A stretch of 64,000 nucleotides of DNA from Achatina immaculata (taxonomy: Eukaryota > Mollusca > Gastropoda > Stylommatophora > Achatinidae): positions 31,361,687 to 31,425,686 of the forward strand of contig CM019707.1 of assembly GCA_009760885.1 (NCBI GenBank). The letters are read 5' to 3'. The position numbers and the translations under genes were made by a program. Position 1 is the first letter of the stretch. Every line of letters starts with the position of its first letter. The notes under the pieces were generated by a model. That model did no database searches. It saw only the letters and a list, made by a program, of their open reading frames with translations, and was not told where the DNA came from. Of this stretch, positions 22,822 to 33,220 are shown in pieces.

Positions 22822-23327
22822 TATCTTATATCCTTCCCGTGACGTTAAACGTCACATGGGGGCTCGCAAAGTAGTTCGCCAGTTTTTCCTGTCTTTCGAC
22901 CTCATCAAGGGATTTTATGCCTGTTAATTTGGCCTCTCTTAACAATGTCCTCTTCAGAGTTTCACGTGGTCTGCCTCTTTTTCCTTGGCCTGTTGCGTTC
23001 CACTTGATAGCTTGTTTTGGTATTCTCTGATCATTTCTTCTCGTCAAGTGACCAACATATGTCCATCTCCTTTTCCTGATCACCCATGAGACTGGTTGTT
23101 GTTCAGTCATCTGTCTTATCTCTGCATTGTTCTTGAATTCATTCCACTTGATACCGAGTATTTTCCTTAGGTATTTATTTTCAGAGTCTAATTTCTTATC
23201 AATTTCTTTAGTTGTTTTCCAGTTTTCGCATGCATAAATGAGGGTGAATATTACATTTGAATTGAATGGTCTTAACTTGGTTTTTGTGCTTATAACTTTT
23301 GAATTCCCTGTGTTCTCAAGATTCAAG
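22822..23327 (-). mobile_element. LINE family 3, 3' fragment with target-site duplication
   Basis: The minus strand encodes a reverse transcriptase C-terminus: STKTKLRPFNSNV, TLIYACENWKTTKEI, KYLRKILGIKWNEF, RRWTYVGHLTRRNDQ, GKRGRPRETLKRTLLREAKL, with frame damage near the end. The element is 5'-truncated to about 506 bp. A perfect 11-bp target duplication, AAAAAAGTACT, flanks it (22811-22821 and 23328-23338), and the same minisatellite continues on both sides. The 3' end runs into an ATAAGATAA-type tail, as in the 47-kb copy. No intact protein is encoded. Confidence 0.93.
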
Positions 23328-23500
23328 AAAAAAGTACTGCTACATCTAAAACAAAAACAACAACAACAAAGACAAGTATTACTGTACCTAAACAGACCAC
23401 ACCCCCCCCAAAAAAAAAAACAACAAAGTATTGCTATATCTAAACAGACAAAAAACAGCACTGCTATAACTAAAACACAAGACATAAGTCTGCTTACATT
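23328..23500. repeat. Minisatellite, about 30-bp unit (right part)
   Basis: It resumes with AAAAAAGTACTGCTAC and CTAAACAGACA units and carries A-rich expansions (CAACAACAA and poly-A). Confidence 0.8.
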
Positions 23501-24295
23501 AAACGGCATGACTAAGCTGTAGCATCATATCTGGGACTCCAGTTTTTTGTTTGCCTGTTTCATTCGACCGTTTTCGCGCGTGCGTTATCTTTGCAGGCAG
23601 AAGATCAGCTTTCTGCAGAGACCAAACACCGCCTTGTCTGATTTGCTTCCGATCTTTTCTGTTTTATATATACTTTTTTAAAAAACGGTTTTCTTTTTTC
23701 AAACCCCAGTTCATTTGCCGTGGGTTTATTTCTAGATTACCCTTGGCCTCAAGAACAGGTACATGTCTGTACGTACAGCTATTTATATATCTGGATAGAA
23801 GGGACAAAAAACAAACAAAGTTCACTGCACGAAATAGATTTATAGAAAGCAAAAGCTGAGTTTTAAAGCTGAGATTTCATAAACGATGAGTGACACTGAA
23901 TAAAGAGAGAAAGAGACAGACATATATATAGAGAGAGAGAGAAACAAAATAAATAAACGATTTATAAAGTGCCATTTTCAAGGAAGGGAAAAGTATCTGT
24001 GAAGATTTCGGTGCCCGAGGTGGGGTGAAGGCATTTCTGCCCTTGGTTTCTTCTGACCTCACCGTCTGATGCTCTTTCCGCTGTAATCTCAGTCCACTGT
24101 GGACGCTGCCTTTTTGACACTAGGGATTCAACCATCTACACTTTCCAAGATAGGGTGGAGACACACCTGGCCGGCTACTTAGTAAGTACTACCAACTTTT
24201 CATTTTCTTTTCTTGGTGTTATGTGTGTTGTTCGTGTATAATGATGTGTCAGATGCTGGTGTATGGTACAGTTTTGGACGAAAGTATTTGTACTT
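23501..24295. other. No gene recognised
   Basis: Includes a (TA)/(GA) microsatellite at about 23921-23941. Otherwise unremarkable. Confidence 0.5.
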
Positions 24296-24776
24296 GTACG
24301 AACTCCCTGTAACTGCGAGCTGGTATTCTTTGCAGCCAGTGCTTTGGAGATGTTGAGGCACAGCATCGTATCGGCGTGAGAGCGGGTTATGGCAGTTACT
24401 TTTTTCAGTTCCGGAGTACAGCTAAAAAGCAGGGGGTGTGCAATGCTTCTTTAGCAGACTCCACCACCATGGGGGGGGGGGGGAGGCCTATGGTGATCCC
24501 TGCCCCGTTAGCCAGGCTAGGGGTACCACGGAGAGGTGGGACAAGGTCTTGGTCAGCTATGGTTCGCTAACCCTGACGCTAGCATATCAGGTATGGTTCG
24601 CTAACCCTGACGCTAGCATATCAGCTATGGTTCGCTAACCCTGACGCTATCATATCAGCTATGGTTCGCTAACCTTGACGCTAGCATATCAGCTATGGTT
24701 CGCTAACCCTAACGCTAGTATATCAGCTATGGTTCGCTAACCCTAACGCTAGCATATCAGCTATGGGTCGCTGACT
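24296..24776 (-). mobile_element. Element A, copy 1 (unclassified dispersed repeat)
   Basis: Read on the minus strand it contains, in order: tandem units with CAGGGTTAGCGAACCATAGC, then GACCAAGACCTTGTCCCACC, a poly-C tract, GGTGGTGGAGTCTGCTAAAG, AGAAGCATTGCACACC, CCATAACCCGCTC, CGATACGATGCTG, and CTCAACATCTCC with CAGCTCGCAGTTAC. The same order is found at 40.3 and 51.7 kb. No protein is encoded and no terminal inverted repeats or tRNA boxes were identified, so the class is unknown (SINE, MITE or other). Confidence 0.8.
24556..24768. repeat. Minisatellite within element A, 34-bp unit
   Basis: About six units of CTATGGTTCGCTAACCCTGA and CGCTAGCATATCAG. The related 40-bp array in copy 3 (51.7 kb) sits at the equivalent position and reads as its reverse complement. 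Confidence 0.92.
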
Positions 24777-26005
24777 GCCTCATCGGACAATTTCTTCACC
24801 CCAAGTAAGTAAAAAGAGGAAAGAAGAGAACTGAAAGAAGAGAACTGTTAATAAAAGAACAGGAAGAGTAGGAGAAAATTAAAATGAAAACATCTTTAAC
24901 GAACAAACCAATATTTCGGCACAAGGCCTTTATCAATGAAAAAAAAATCAACCGATACAACACACAAAAAAGGCATTTATCTTGATGCCCGCCGTGAATA
25001 AAAGTTGGCCACTGAATGCCGTTACCTTTGTTGCAGTATCTGTTATTGTACAAAGATGTCTGTCATTCCTGTCTTCGTAAGCGGTCTTTAGCGCATTACC
25101 CGTAACACGCGTACCAGGTACACTTTTGTACAGCTGATATTAATGAAGCGAGACTATATAGTCAGGCATCTGACCTGTTGCTTCAGTTTGAAAAAAAAGG
25201 CAGTTTCACTGCAGACTACGCTACTACCTCGCTCCTTCACGCAATAAACGTGTTAACAGACCCGCCATCACGAAATTTATTTCACCGTCTATCGCCCTTT
25301 CTTCGTTTATATATTTTGCATATTTATCATTATATTTATTTCTTAATTGCATTCCTCCTAGAGAAGTATACGAAGCGTTAAATACATCCATCATTCACCA
25401 CTGAGCCCACTCTCATCTCGCCTCTCCTCCCATCTTCTCTTCGGCTGTCTGTCCATCCAGAACTCCCGGTCCATTCTTTCCGGCTGTCTGGTATTCCGCC
25501 CTCGCAAATCAATTTTACATGATATAAAGCACAAAACAAAACAGAACAAAACAAACAAAAAACTATTCCCCAGTGACCTAATCCTCCACTTGCCTCTCCT
25601 CTCCCCCCCCACTCTCTCTCTCTCTTTCCTACCCTCTCTGGAGATATAACTGATGTGGTCTTATCGACCTGTTATACAGAATTCTTAAGATCGCTTCACA
25701 TCCAACATATTCTAGTTACAGCATTTAAAAGAGTATCTATGCTTATATCATTCATGCTTTCCCTTTTGTTCTTTTCTGCTTCTCTCTCTCTTCTCTCTCT
25801 CCCTCCCTCATATCTCTCTCTCTCTCTCCTTATACAATGTTTGGAATAGACTGAAAGGCACAGTGTCAGCCCTTTGAAAAAAAATATACATAGTTTGCTC
25901 TCTCTCTCTCTCTCTCTCTCCAGTTTCTGCCTCTCTGACTGTCTTACTTTCTATTTCTTTCCTTTTTTCCATATCTCTTTGCGTGTTTCATTCAACGATG
26001 TCTTT

Positions 26006-26054
<49 letters not shown>

Positions 26055-26164
26055 CCGTCTTTCCTTTTGTACAATGGATAATGAAGTAAACCATAACAGT
26101 TCTATTATCATCATTGTAATCATTATATCATTGGATAGATAGATGAATATGAAGCTCGATCACA
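24777..26164. other. About 1.4 kb without gene, with (CT)n tracts
   Basis: (CT)n patches at about 25612-25625, 25781-25828, 25898-25921 and 26010-26051. No supported gene. Confidence 0.6.
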
Positions 26165-26810
26165 TCACAATCGAACAAACAACAGCAAGAAAACATGCAG
26201 CAACATTACTTGGTCTTTAAAAAATGTCGGCGGAGGGGAATTCAGAAACAAGCAAGAACATTACTCGTGTAGTACAAGAACAGGTCGGGACAAGATCAAG
26301 CGAGAAGATTACTCGTGTACTACAAGAACAGGTCGGGACAAGATCAAAAACAAGCGAGAAGATTACTCGTGTACTACAAGAACAGGCCGGGAAAAGATAA
26401 AAAACAGGCAAGAACATTACTCTTGTAGTACAAGAACAGATCGGGACACGATCAGAAACCGGCCAGAAGATTACTCATGTACTACAAGAACAGGCCGGGA
26501 AAAGATCAAAAACAGGCAAGAACATTACTCGTGTTGTCGGGACAAGATCAAAAACAAGCGAGAAGATTACTCGTGTACTACAAGAACAGGCCGGGAAAAG
26601 ATCAAAAACAGGCAAGAACATTACTCTTGTACTACAAGAACAGGTCGAGACAAGATAAAAAAACAGGCAGGAACATTACTCTTTTACTACAAGAACAGGT
26701 CGGGACAAGATAAAAAAAAACAGGCAGGAACAGATCGGGACAAGATTTTTAAAAAAGGCAATAGCTTTACACAGTCCCAAAAAACAGCTGGGACAAATTT
26801 AAAAAAAAAA
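26165..26810. repeat. Minisatellite, variable 54-66-bp unit
   Basis: Units contain TACAAGAACAGGTCGGGACA, AGATCAAAAACAAGC and GAAGATTACTCGTGTACTA or ACATTACTCTTGTA. Internal segments are skipped in some units, producing length variants. The last third is A-rich and degenerate. Confidence 0.88.
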
Positions 26811-26926
26811 CAACAAAAACCAGGCAACAACGTTCTTACTAGAAAGGAGCCTCCCTTGTTATTTGTGTGGGTCTTGATCCACTGACGAAACATCTTGTAC
26901 GTCACAGTCTCACTGTATGATCTCGA

Positions 26927-26931
<5 letters not shown>

Positions 26932-26968
<37 letters not shown>

Positions 26969-27027
26969 ACGGGCCTGCGTGCCCAATTCTTAACAATTTT
27001 GAAATAAAGATCAATCAATCAATCTCC
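26932..27027 (+). repeat. (CT)n plus recurrent 3' end with (CAAT)n tail
   Basis: A (CT)n run of about 35 bp passes directly into AGACGGGCCTGCGTGCCCAA, TTCTTAAC and GAAATAAAGA, then (CAAT)n and poly-C. This is the second well-preserved copy of the 3' block seen at 18035. Its upstream half is replaced by the CT run. Confidence 0.75.
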
Positions 27028-27128
27028 CCCCCCCCCTTGCTGTCTCTTTGGAGGCATGGTATATTTTCACTCACCAGTTTAAAGTAAAGTGGAACACAGA
27101 GCCATAAGAAGTGAACGGTCAGAAGTAA

Positions 27129-27595
27129 TTGAGAAATCGCACATCAAAAAACATCACATGGATATACTGTCTGGGGCCTTGCCGGAGTTGATGGAAACAA
27201 CGAGGCCGACACATCAAAAACATCACATGGATATACTGGCCGAAGTTGATGGAAACAACAAGGCCGACACATCAAAAACATCACATGGATATACTGTCTG
27301 GGGCCTTGCCGAAGTTGATGGAAACAACAAAGTTGACACATCAAAAACATCACATGGATATACTGGCCGGAGTTGATGGAAACAACAAGGCCGACACATC
27401 AAAAACATCACATGGATATACTGGCCGGAGTTGATGGAAACAACAAGGCCGACACATCAAAAACATCACATGGATATACTGTCTGGGGCCTTGCCGGAAT
27501 TGATGGAAACAACAAGGCCGACACATCAAAAACATCACATGGATATACTGTCTGGGGCCTTGCCGGAATTGATGGAAACAACAAATCTGACCATC
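27129..27595. repeat. Minisatellite, about 58- and 69-bp units
   Basis: Units carry ACATCAAAAACATCACATGG, ATATACTG and TTGATGGAAACAACAAGGCC. Some have an extra TCTGGGGCCTT of 11 bp, which shifts frame, so the array is not coherently coding despite open frames on both strands. Confidence 0.9.
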
Positions 27596-27888
27596 TAGCA
27601 GCAAGGGCCATACCCGGGGGGGGGGGGGCCTCGTGGAAACGGAGAAATCGAACAGTGGCAGAGTAATTTCCCTTGAAGCACTCAACACCCACGGCTCGGT
27701 CACGTGTAGGCAAGAGCAGTGAGTACACAACCAACAACACATTGGAATCATTTCCATAAAAACTCTGAAGGACGTCCTGATGTCAAAGGCCGAACACTTA
27801 TGGGCGCTCCCCGAACGTAATGAGGCTGCCCCCCCCCGGACCAACAACAGGACTAGGCGCCCCTTTTTTTAACAGTTACAGTTTATAT
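27596..27888. other. No gene; poly-G and poly-C runs
   Basis: A G run at about 27617-27628 and a C run at about 27829. The last eight bases, GTTTATAT, form the left target duplication of the hAT-like element. Confidence 0.6.
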
Positions 27889-29652
27889 CAGTGTGTTTCC
27901 CAAAGTGGGTTATAGCGCCCCTTGTGGGCGTTGGAAAGGACCGGGGGGGGGGGGAGCGATGAAAGAAAAAGGATTAAAAAAAGAATCAGTAGGGGGCAGT
28001 GGAAGAAAAGGGGACAGTAAAAAAAAGGGGGGGGGGCGTTCAGGGAAAACGAAGCAGCAGACAGGGGCAGTAATACCTTCCTTCTTAGACGGGGGAAGTA
28101 ATACCTTCCTTCTTAGACGGGGGAAGTAATACCTTCCTTCTTAGACGGGGGAAGTAATACCTTCCTTCTTAGACGGGGGAAGTAATACCTTCCTTCTTAG
28201 GCGGGGGCGATAATACCTTTCTTCTTAGACGGGGGAAGTAATACCTTCCTTCTTAGACGGGGGCAATAATACCTTCCTTCTTAGACGGGGCACTAATACC
28301 TTCCTTTTTAGAAGAGGGTAGTAATGCCTTCCTTCCTACACGGGGGAAGTAATACCTTCCTTCTTAGACTGGGGTGGTAATACCTTCCTTCTTAGTCGGG
28401 GGCAGTAATACCGTCCTTCTTAGACGGGGGCAGTAATACCTTCCTTCTTAGACGGGGGAAGTAATGTCTTCCTTCTTAGACGGGGGACAGTAATACCTTC
28501 CTTCGTATACGGAGGTAGAAATACCGTCCTTCTTAGACTGGGGTAGTAATACCTTCCTTCTTAGACTGGGGTAGTAATACCTTCCTTCTTAGACGGGGGT
28601 AGTAATACCTTCCTTCTTAGACTGGGGTAGTAATACCTTCCTTCTTAGACGGGGGGGGGGGGCAGGAATACCTTCCTTCTTAGACGGGGGGCAGGAATAC
28701 CTTCCTTCTTAGACGGGGGACAGTAATACCTTCCTTCTTATACGGGGGGCAGTAATACCTTCCTTCTTAGACAGGGGGCAGGAATACCTTCCTTCTTAGA
28801 CAGGGGGCAGGAATACCTTCCTTCTTAGACGGGGGACAGTAATACCGTCCTTCTTAGACGGGGGACAGTAATACCGTCCTTCTTAGACGGGGGGGACAGT
28901 AATACCGTCCTTCTTAGACGGGGGACAGTAATACCGTCCTTCTTAGACGGGGCACAGTAATACCTTCCTTCTTAGACGGGGGACAGTAATACCTTCCTTC
29001 TTAGACGGGGGACAGTAATACCTTCCTTCTTAGACAGGGGGCAGGAATACCTTCCTTCTTAGACAGGGGGCAGGAATACCTTCCTTCTTAGACGGGGGAC
29101 AGTAATACCGTCCTTCTTAGACGGGGGACAGTAATACCGTCCTTCTTAGACGGGGGGGACAGTAATACCGTCCTTCTTAGACGGGGGACAGTAATACCGT
29201 CCTTCTTAGACGGGGCACAGTAATACCTTCCTTCTTAGACGGGGGACAGTAATACCTTCCTTCTTAGACGGGGGACAGTAATACCTTCCTTCTTAGACGG
29301 GGGACAGTAATACCTTCCTTCTCAGACGGGAGCAGGAATACCTTCCTTCTCAGACGGAGCAGGAATACCTTCCTTCTTAGCACTTCTCAACCTGATATTG
29401 AGAAACTTCTGTCCCTACATGAAACTCATCCATCACATTAAAAGCTGAGAAAATAGTCCACTCGGTGTGTTATAAATGCACTCCTTTCTACTGTTAAATA
29501 AACTGGTTTGTTAGCTGACTTTTTTAGTTGTTTAATGTATATCCTAGTTCATTAGGTCATTGTACGAGTAATACATAGTGTGTGTGGGGGGCGCTGATGT
29601 TGTGATCTGGGAGAAAAAAGGGTGGCAGCTCGTTGAAGCTTGAGAAACACTG
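27889..29652. mobile_element. hAT-like non-autonomous element carrying a large minisatellite
   Basis: The left end CAGTGTGTTTCCCAAAG and the inverted right end CAGTGTTTCTCAAGCTT resemble hAT terminal repeats. The flanking octamers GTTTATAT (27881-27888) and GTTTAGAT (29653-29660) match at 7 of 8 positions, the duplication length typical of hAT transposons. No transposase is present. About 1.3 kb of the 1.76-kb element is a G-rich array; the rest is short unique ends. Its mobilisation would have depended on an unseen autonomous hAT. The terminal repeats are imperfect. Confidence 0.75.
28063..29380. repeat. G-rich minisatellite, about 29-bp unit, about 46 copies
   Basis: Units read ACCTTCCTTCTTAGACGGGG then a variable G run and CAGTAAT. 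G runs range from four to twelve. A block of nine or ten units is duplicated with a period of 263 bp: the unusual G-expanded unit at 28888 recurs at 29151 in identical context. Regularly spaced G runs could favour G-quadruplex formation. Confidence 0.96.
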
Positions 29653-29769
29653 GTTTAGATGTTTCAGTCAGAAAACGAAAACTAAAAGGAGGAAGAGATC
29701 TCAGGAAACATCAAACCTTAACGTGGCCCATATCTCTAACTCCGTACTGTCAAAACAGCTGCACGGGTT

Positions 29770-30212
29770 TAAAGTTTGCATACGACAGCCTGTTTAGTCC
29801 AGTGATTCACAAAGTTTACAAACAACAGCCTGTTTAGTCCAGTGATTCACAAAGTTTGCAAACAACAGCCTGTTTAGTCCAGTGATTCACAAAGTTTGCA
29901 TCCAACAGCCTGTTTAGTCCAGTGATTCACAAAGTTTTCATCCAACACCCTGTTTAGTCCAGTGATTCACAAAGTTTGCATACAACAGCCTGTTTAGTCC
30001 AGTGATTCACAAAGTTTGCATACAACAGCCTGTTTAGTCCAGTGATTCACAAAGTTTGCATACAACAGCCTGTTTAGTCCAGTGATTCACAAAGTTTACA
30101 TACAACAGCCTGTTTAGTCCAGTGATTCACAAAGTTTACATATAACAGCCTGTTTAGTCCAGTGATTCACAAAGTTTGCATACAACAGCCTGTTTAGTCC
30201 AGTGATTCACGA
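29770..30212. repeat. Minisatellite, 40-bp unit, 11 copies
   Basis: Each unit holds AAAGTTTGCATACAACAGCC and TGTTTAGTCCAGTGATTCAC, with very little variation. The CAGTGATTCACAAAGT portion resembles a hAT terminal repeat, so the array may have grown from the end of a DNA transposon. Confidence 0.95.
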
Positions 30213-30356
30213 AGTGAATGATGTCCCTGTCTTCCTCCATCCTCACCTTGGAGTTACAGGGGACGGAGAGGGGAAAGGGAGGAGTAATAGGTGAAACGGG
30301 TGTTTTGTTGAAGCGGTGGGACTGGGAGGTAAAGAGGCTGACAGTTTGAGAACTTC

Positions 30357-30822
30357 TAATCTTCCTACTTACCCACCCACCTACCTACCTACCTACTTAC
30401 CTACCTACTTACCTACCTACCTACTCACCTACCTACCTACCTACGTACCTACCTACTCACCTACCTACCTACTTACCTAGCCACCCACCCACCTACCTAC
30501 CAACCTACTTACCTAGCCATCTACCTACCTACCTACCTAGCCATCTACCTACCTACCTACCTACTTACCTAGCCACCCACCCACCTACCTACCTACCTAG
30601 CCATCTACCTACCTACCTACCTAGCCATCTACCTACCTACCTACCTAGCCATCTACCTACCTACCTACCTAGCCATCTACCTACCTACCTACCTAGCCAT
30701 CTACCTACCTACCTACCTACTTACCTAGCCACCCACCCACCTACCTACCTACCTAGCCATCTACCTACCTACCTACCCACCTGCCTACCTACCTACCTAC
30801 CTACCTACCCACCTACCTGTCT
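30357..30822. repeat. (CTAC)n compound microsatellite with internal higher-order units
   Basis: About 465 bp of CTAC and CCAC words. Between about 30520 and 30710 a roughly 24-bp block of several CTAC units ending in CTAGCCAT repeats about eight times. Confidence 0.95.
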
Positions 30823-30835
30823 GTCTGAGAAATTA

Positions 30836-30903
30836 AAGTTGTATGATGAAGGGCAGAATGGTAGGTGGGCCTGCATGCCTAATTCTTAACCCTTTGAAAA
30901 TAG

Positions 30904-30969
<66 letters not shown>

Positions 30970-31075
30970 CGTTCGTCTATGTCTGTCTGCCCATCTCTGC
31001 CTGCCCGTCTGTTTGTCTTCTCTGTCTGTCTGCCCGTCTGTCTCTCTATATGTCTGTCTGTCTCTTAACGGTGTC
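30836..31075 (+). repeat. Recurrent 3' end with (CTAT)n/(CTGT)n tail
   Basis: TGTATGATGAAGGGCAGAAT, GGGCCTGCATGCCTAATTCT and TAACCCTTTGAAAATA repeat the 18035 block. A (CTAT)n run to about 30969 and CTGT-rich sequence follow. This is the third preserved copy. Confidence 0.8.
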
Positions 31076-31203
31076 TAGCCCCAAAAGAAAATGTGTATCA
31101 TATAATTTTCTCTGTTTTAAATCCTTTTCATCCATCTCTGTCTGGTCATAATCTTTTTATGTTTGTTCTCCGGAGGCTAACGTGTTCTCCCACATCATGT
31201 AGG

Positions 31204-31206
31204 GCG

Positions 31207-31243
<37 letters not shown>
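31204..31243. repeat. (GC)n(CA)n microsatellite
   Basis: GCGCGC followed by about fourteen CA units. Confidence 0.93.
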
Positions 31244-31248
<5 letters not shown>

Positions 31249-31899
31249 AGAACAGCCATGGAGGGGGAAAAAAAACTACCCAGACGTTTTAGATTCTTTC
31301 TGATTCAAGAACCATAACCGCTGTATTGTTCGGGTTGTTCCAGAACACAAAGGGTCTAAGTATATTCAGACAAAGCTCAAACGTTAAACCACTTGTGCTT
31401 CTCGGATATATCGCTCTTTGCTGAAGCTGTCTTGTATAACATTAGTTTCCACCCACACATTTGTTTTAAATTGCCCTTCCGGAATGGTTTGTGGGGAGGG
31501 TGTGTGGGGGTTGGGGGTTTTGGGGGGGGGGGGTTGTGTGCAGAAAGGGAGATATATGATAGGTTTGTCGATACGAAGGTTATTGATAACGTAGGGCCCG
31601 CTAGGAGGCGCAGTGGGGGCCGAGATACGTACATGATCACGCAGTTTTGCCTAAGTTACAAACAGAAGGTTTCGAGACGGCGTGTACTAACTTGGAAATA
31701 GTAGGACGATGCCGTAAGTAGAGTTTTCATAAGTAGACAGTAGACAGTGTTGAAAGATACTATGTGTGGCACAGTGGGCGCTACAGAGAAGAGTTTATAA
31801 GTAGATTTTTTTTATGTGTAGATAGTAGGCGGTGTCGAGAACATGCTACTTTGTGAGTAGAACGTAGGCATTATACTTGGAGTAACCGTAAGTAATCCT
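31244..31899. other. No gene recognised
   Basis: A G run lies at about 31522-31533. A loose region with GTAGACAGTAG words appears from about 31730 and leads into the composite array. Confidence 0.5.
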
Positions 31900-32983
31900 T
31901 TTTGTGTAGACAGTGTATAAGGATACAGTAGTTTTTCGTGTGGATATAGTTGAAATAATGAAAATGTAGTGAGTGGTTGTTTATATGTAGACAGTAGACC
32001 ATAAGTAGTTCTATATGTGGATATAAGATTGTGTAGACTATAAGTAGTTCTATATGTAGATATAAGATAGTGTAGACCATAAGTAGTTCTATATGTGGAT
32101 ATAAGATTGTGTAGACTATAAGTAGTTCTATATGTAGATATAAGATTGTGTAGACTATAAGTAGTTCTATATGTAGATATAAGATAGTGTAGACCATAAG
32201 TAGTTCTATATGTAGATATAAGATAGTGTAGACCATAAGTAGTTCTATATGTAGATATAAGATAGTGTAAACCATAAGTAGTTCTATATGTAGATATGAG
32301 ATAGTGTAAACCATAAGTAGTTCTATATGTAGATATAAGATAGTGTAAACCATAAGTATAGGTGGGCACGTTAGATGTTTATGGATACAGTGATGGCGAC
32401 CAACTTGTAGATAGTAGAAAACTGTGAAAAGTAAGTACTCTTTTTGTGTAGACAGTGTATAAGGATACAGTAGTTTTTCGTGTGGATATAGTTGAAATAA
32501 TGAAAATGTAGTGAGTGGTTGTTTATATGTAGACAGTAGACCATAAGTAGTTCTATATGTGGATATAAGATTGTGTAGACTATAAGTAGTTCTATATGTA
32601 GATATAAGATAGTGTAGACCATAAGTAGTTCTATATGTAGATATGAGATAGTGTAAACCATAAGTAGTTCTATATGTAGATATAAGATTGTGTAGACTAT
32701 AAGTAGTTCTATATGTAGATATAAGATAGTGTAGACCATAAGTAGTTCTATATGTAGATATAAGATAGTGTAGACCATAAGTAGTTCTATATGTAGATAT
32801 AAGATAGTGTAAACCATAAGTAGTTCTATATGTAGATATGAGATAGTGTAAACCATAAGTAGTTCTATATGTAGATATAAGATAGTGTAAACCATAAGTA
32901 TAGGTGGGCACGTTAGATGTTTATGGATACAGTGATGGCGACCAACTTGTAGATAGTAGAAAACTGTGAAAAGTAAGTACTCT
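31900..32983. repeat. 542-bp tandem duplication, each half holding nine 39-bp units
   Basis: TTTGTGTAGACAGTGTATAA at 31901 recurs at 32443, and GGTGGGCACGTTAGATG at 32361 recurs at 32903, both 542 bp apart. Inside each half are nine 39-bp units of AAGTAGTTCTATATGTAGAT and ATAAGATAGTGTAGACC. The halves are nearly identical except at units 3 and 4. The 39-bp period (13 codons) leaves reverse frames open, which I do not read as coding. Confidence 0.95.
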
Positions 32984-33140
32984 TTTTGTGTAGACAGCAG
33001 ACCATGTTGAGAAGATCCATAGTAGTCATTAATGTATAGACAGTAGGCAGTGTTGAGAAGATCCATAGTAGTCATTAATGTATAGACAGTAGGCAGTGTT
33101 GAGAAGATCCATAGTAGTCATTAATGTATAGACAGTAGGC
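32984..33140. repeat. 46-bp tandem repeat, three copies
   Basis: GAGAAGATCCATAGTAGTCA and TTAATGTATAGACAGTAGGC repeat three times directly after the 542-bp duplication. Confidence 0.92.
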
Positions 33141-33220
33141 AAAACACACAAAAAAGTAAGTGGGTCTTTCTTGTTTTTGTTGTGAGAGAAATTGATAAAA
33201 GCTCTGTATCCTTCAGTGAT

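Noticed and set aside
29770..30212. Regular 40-bp repeats as a CRISPR array
   Set aside because: The whole period is conserved, with no unique spacers, no cas genes and a clearly eukaryotic context. The same applies to the 32-bp array at 7305 and the 46-bp array at 12446.
31871..32911. 346-residue minus-strand frame of YGLHYLISTYRTT repeats
   Set aside because: It is generated by 39-bp units in a duplicated composite minisatellite and has no features of a real protein.
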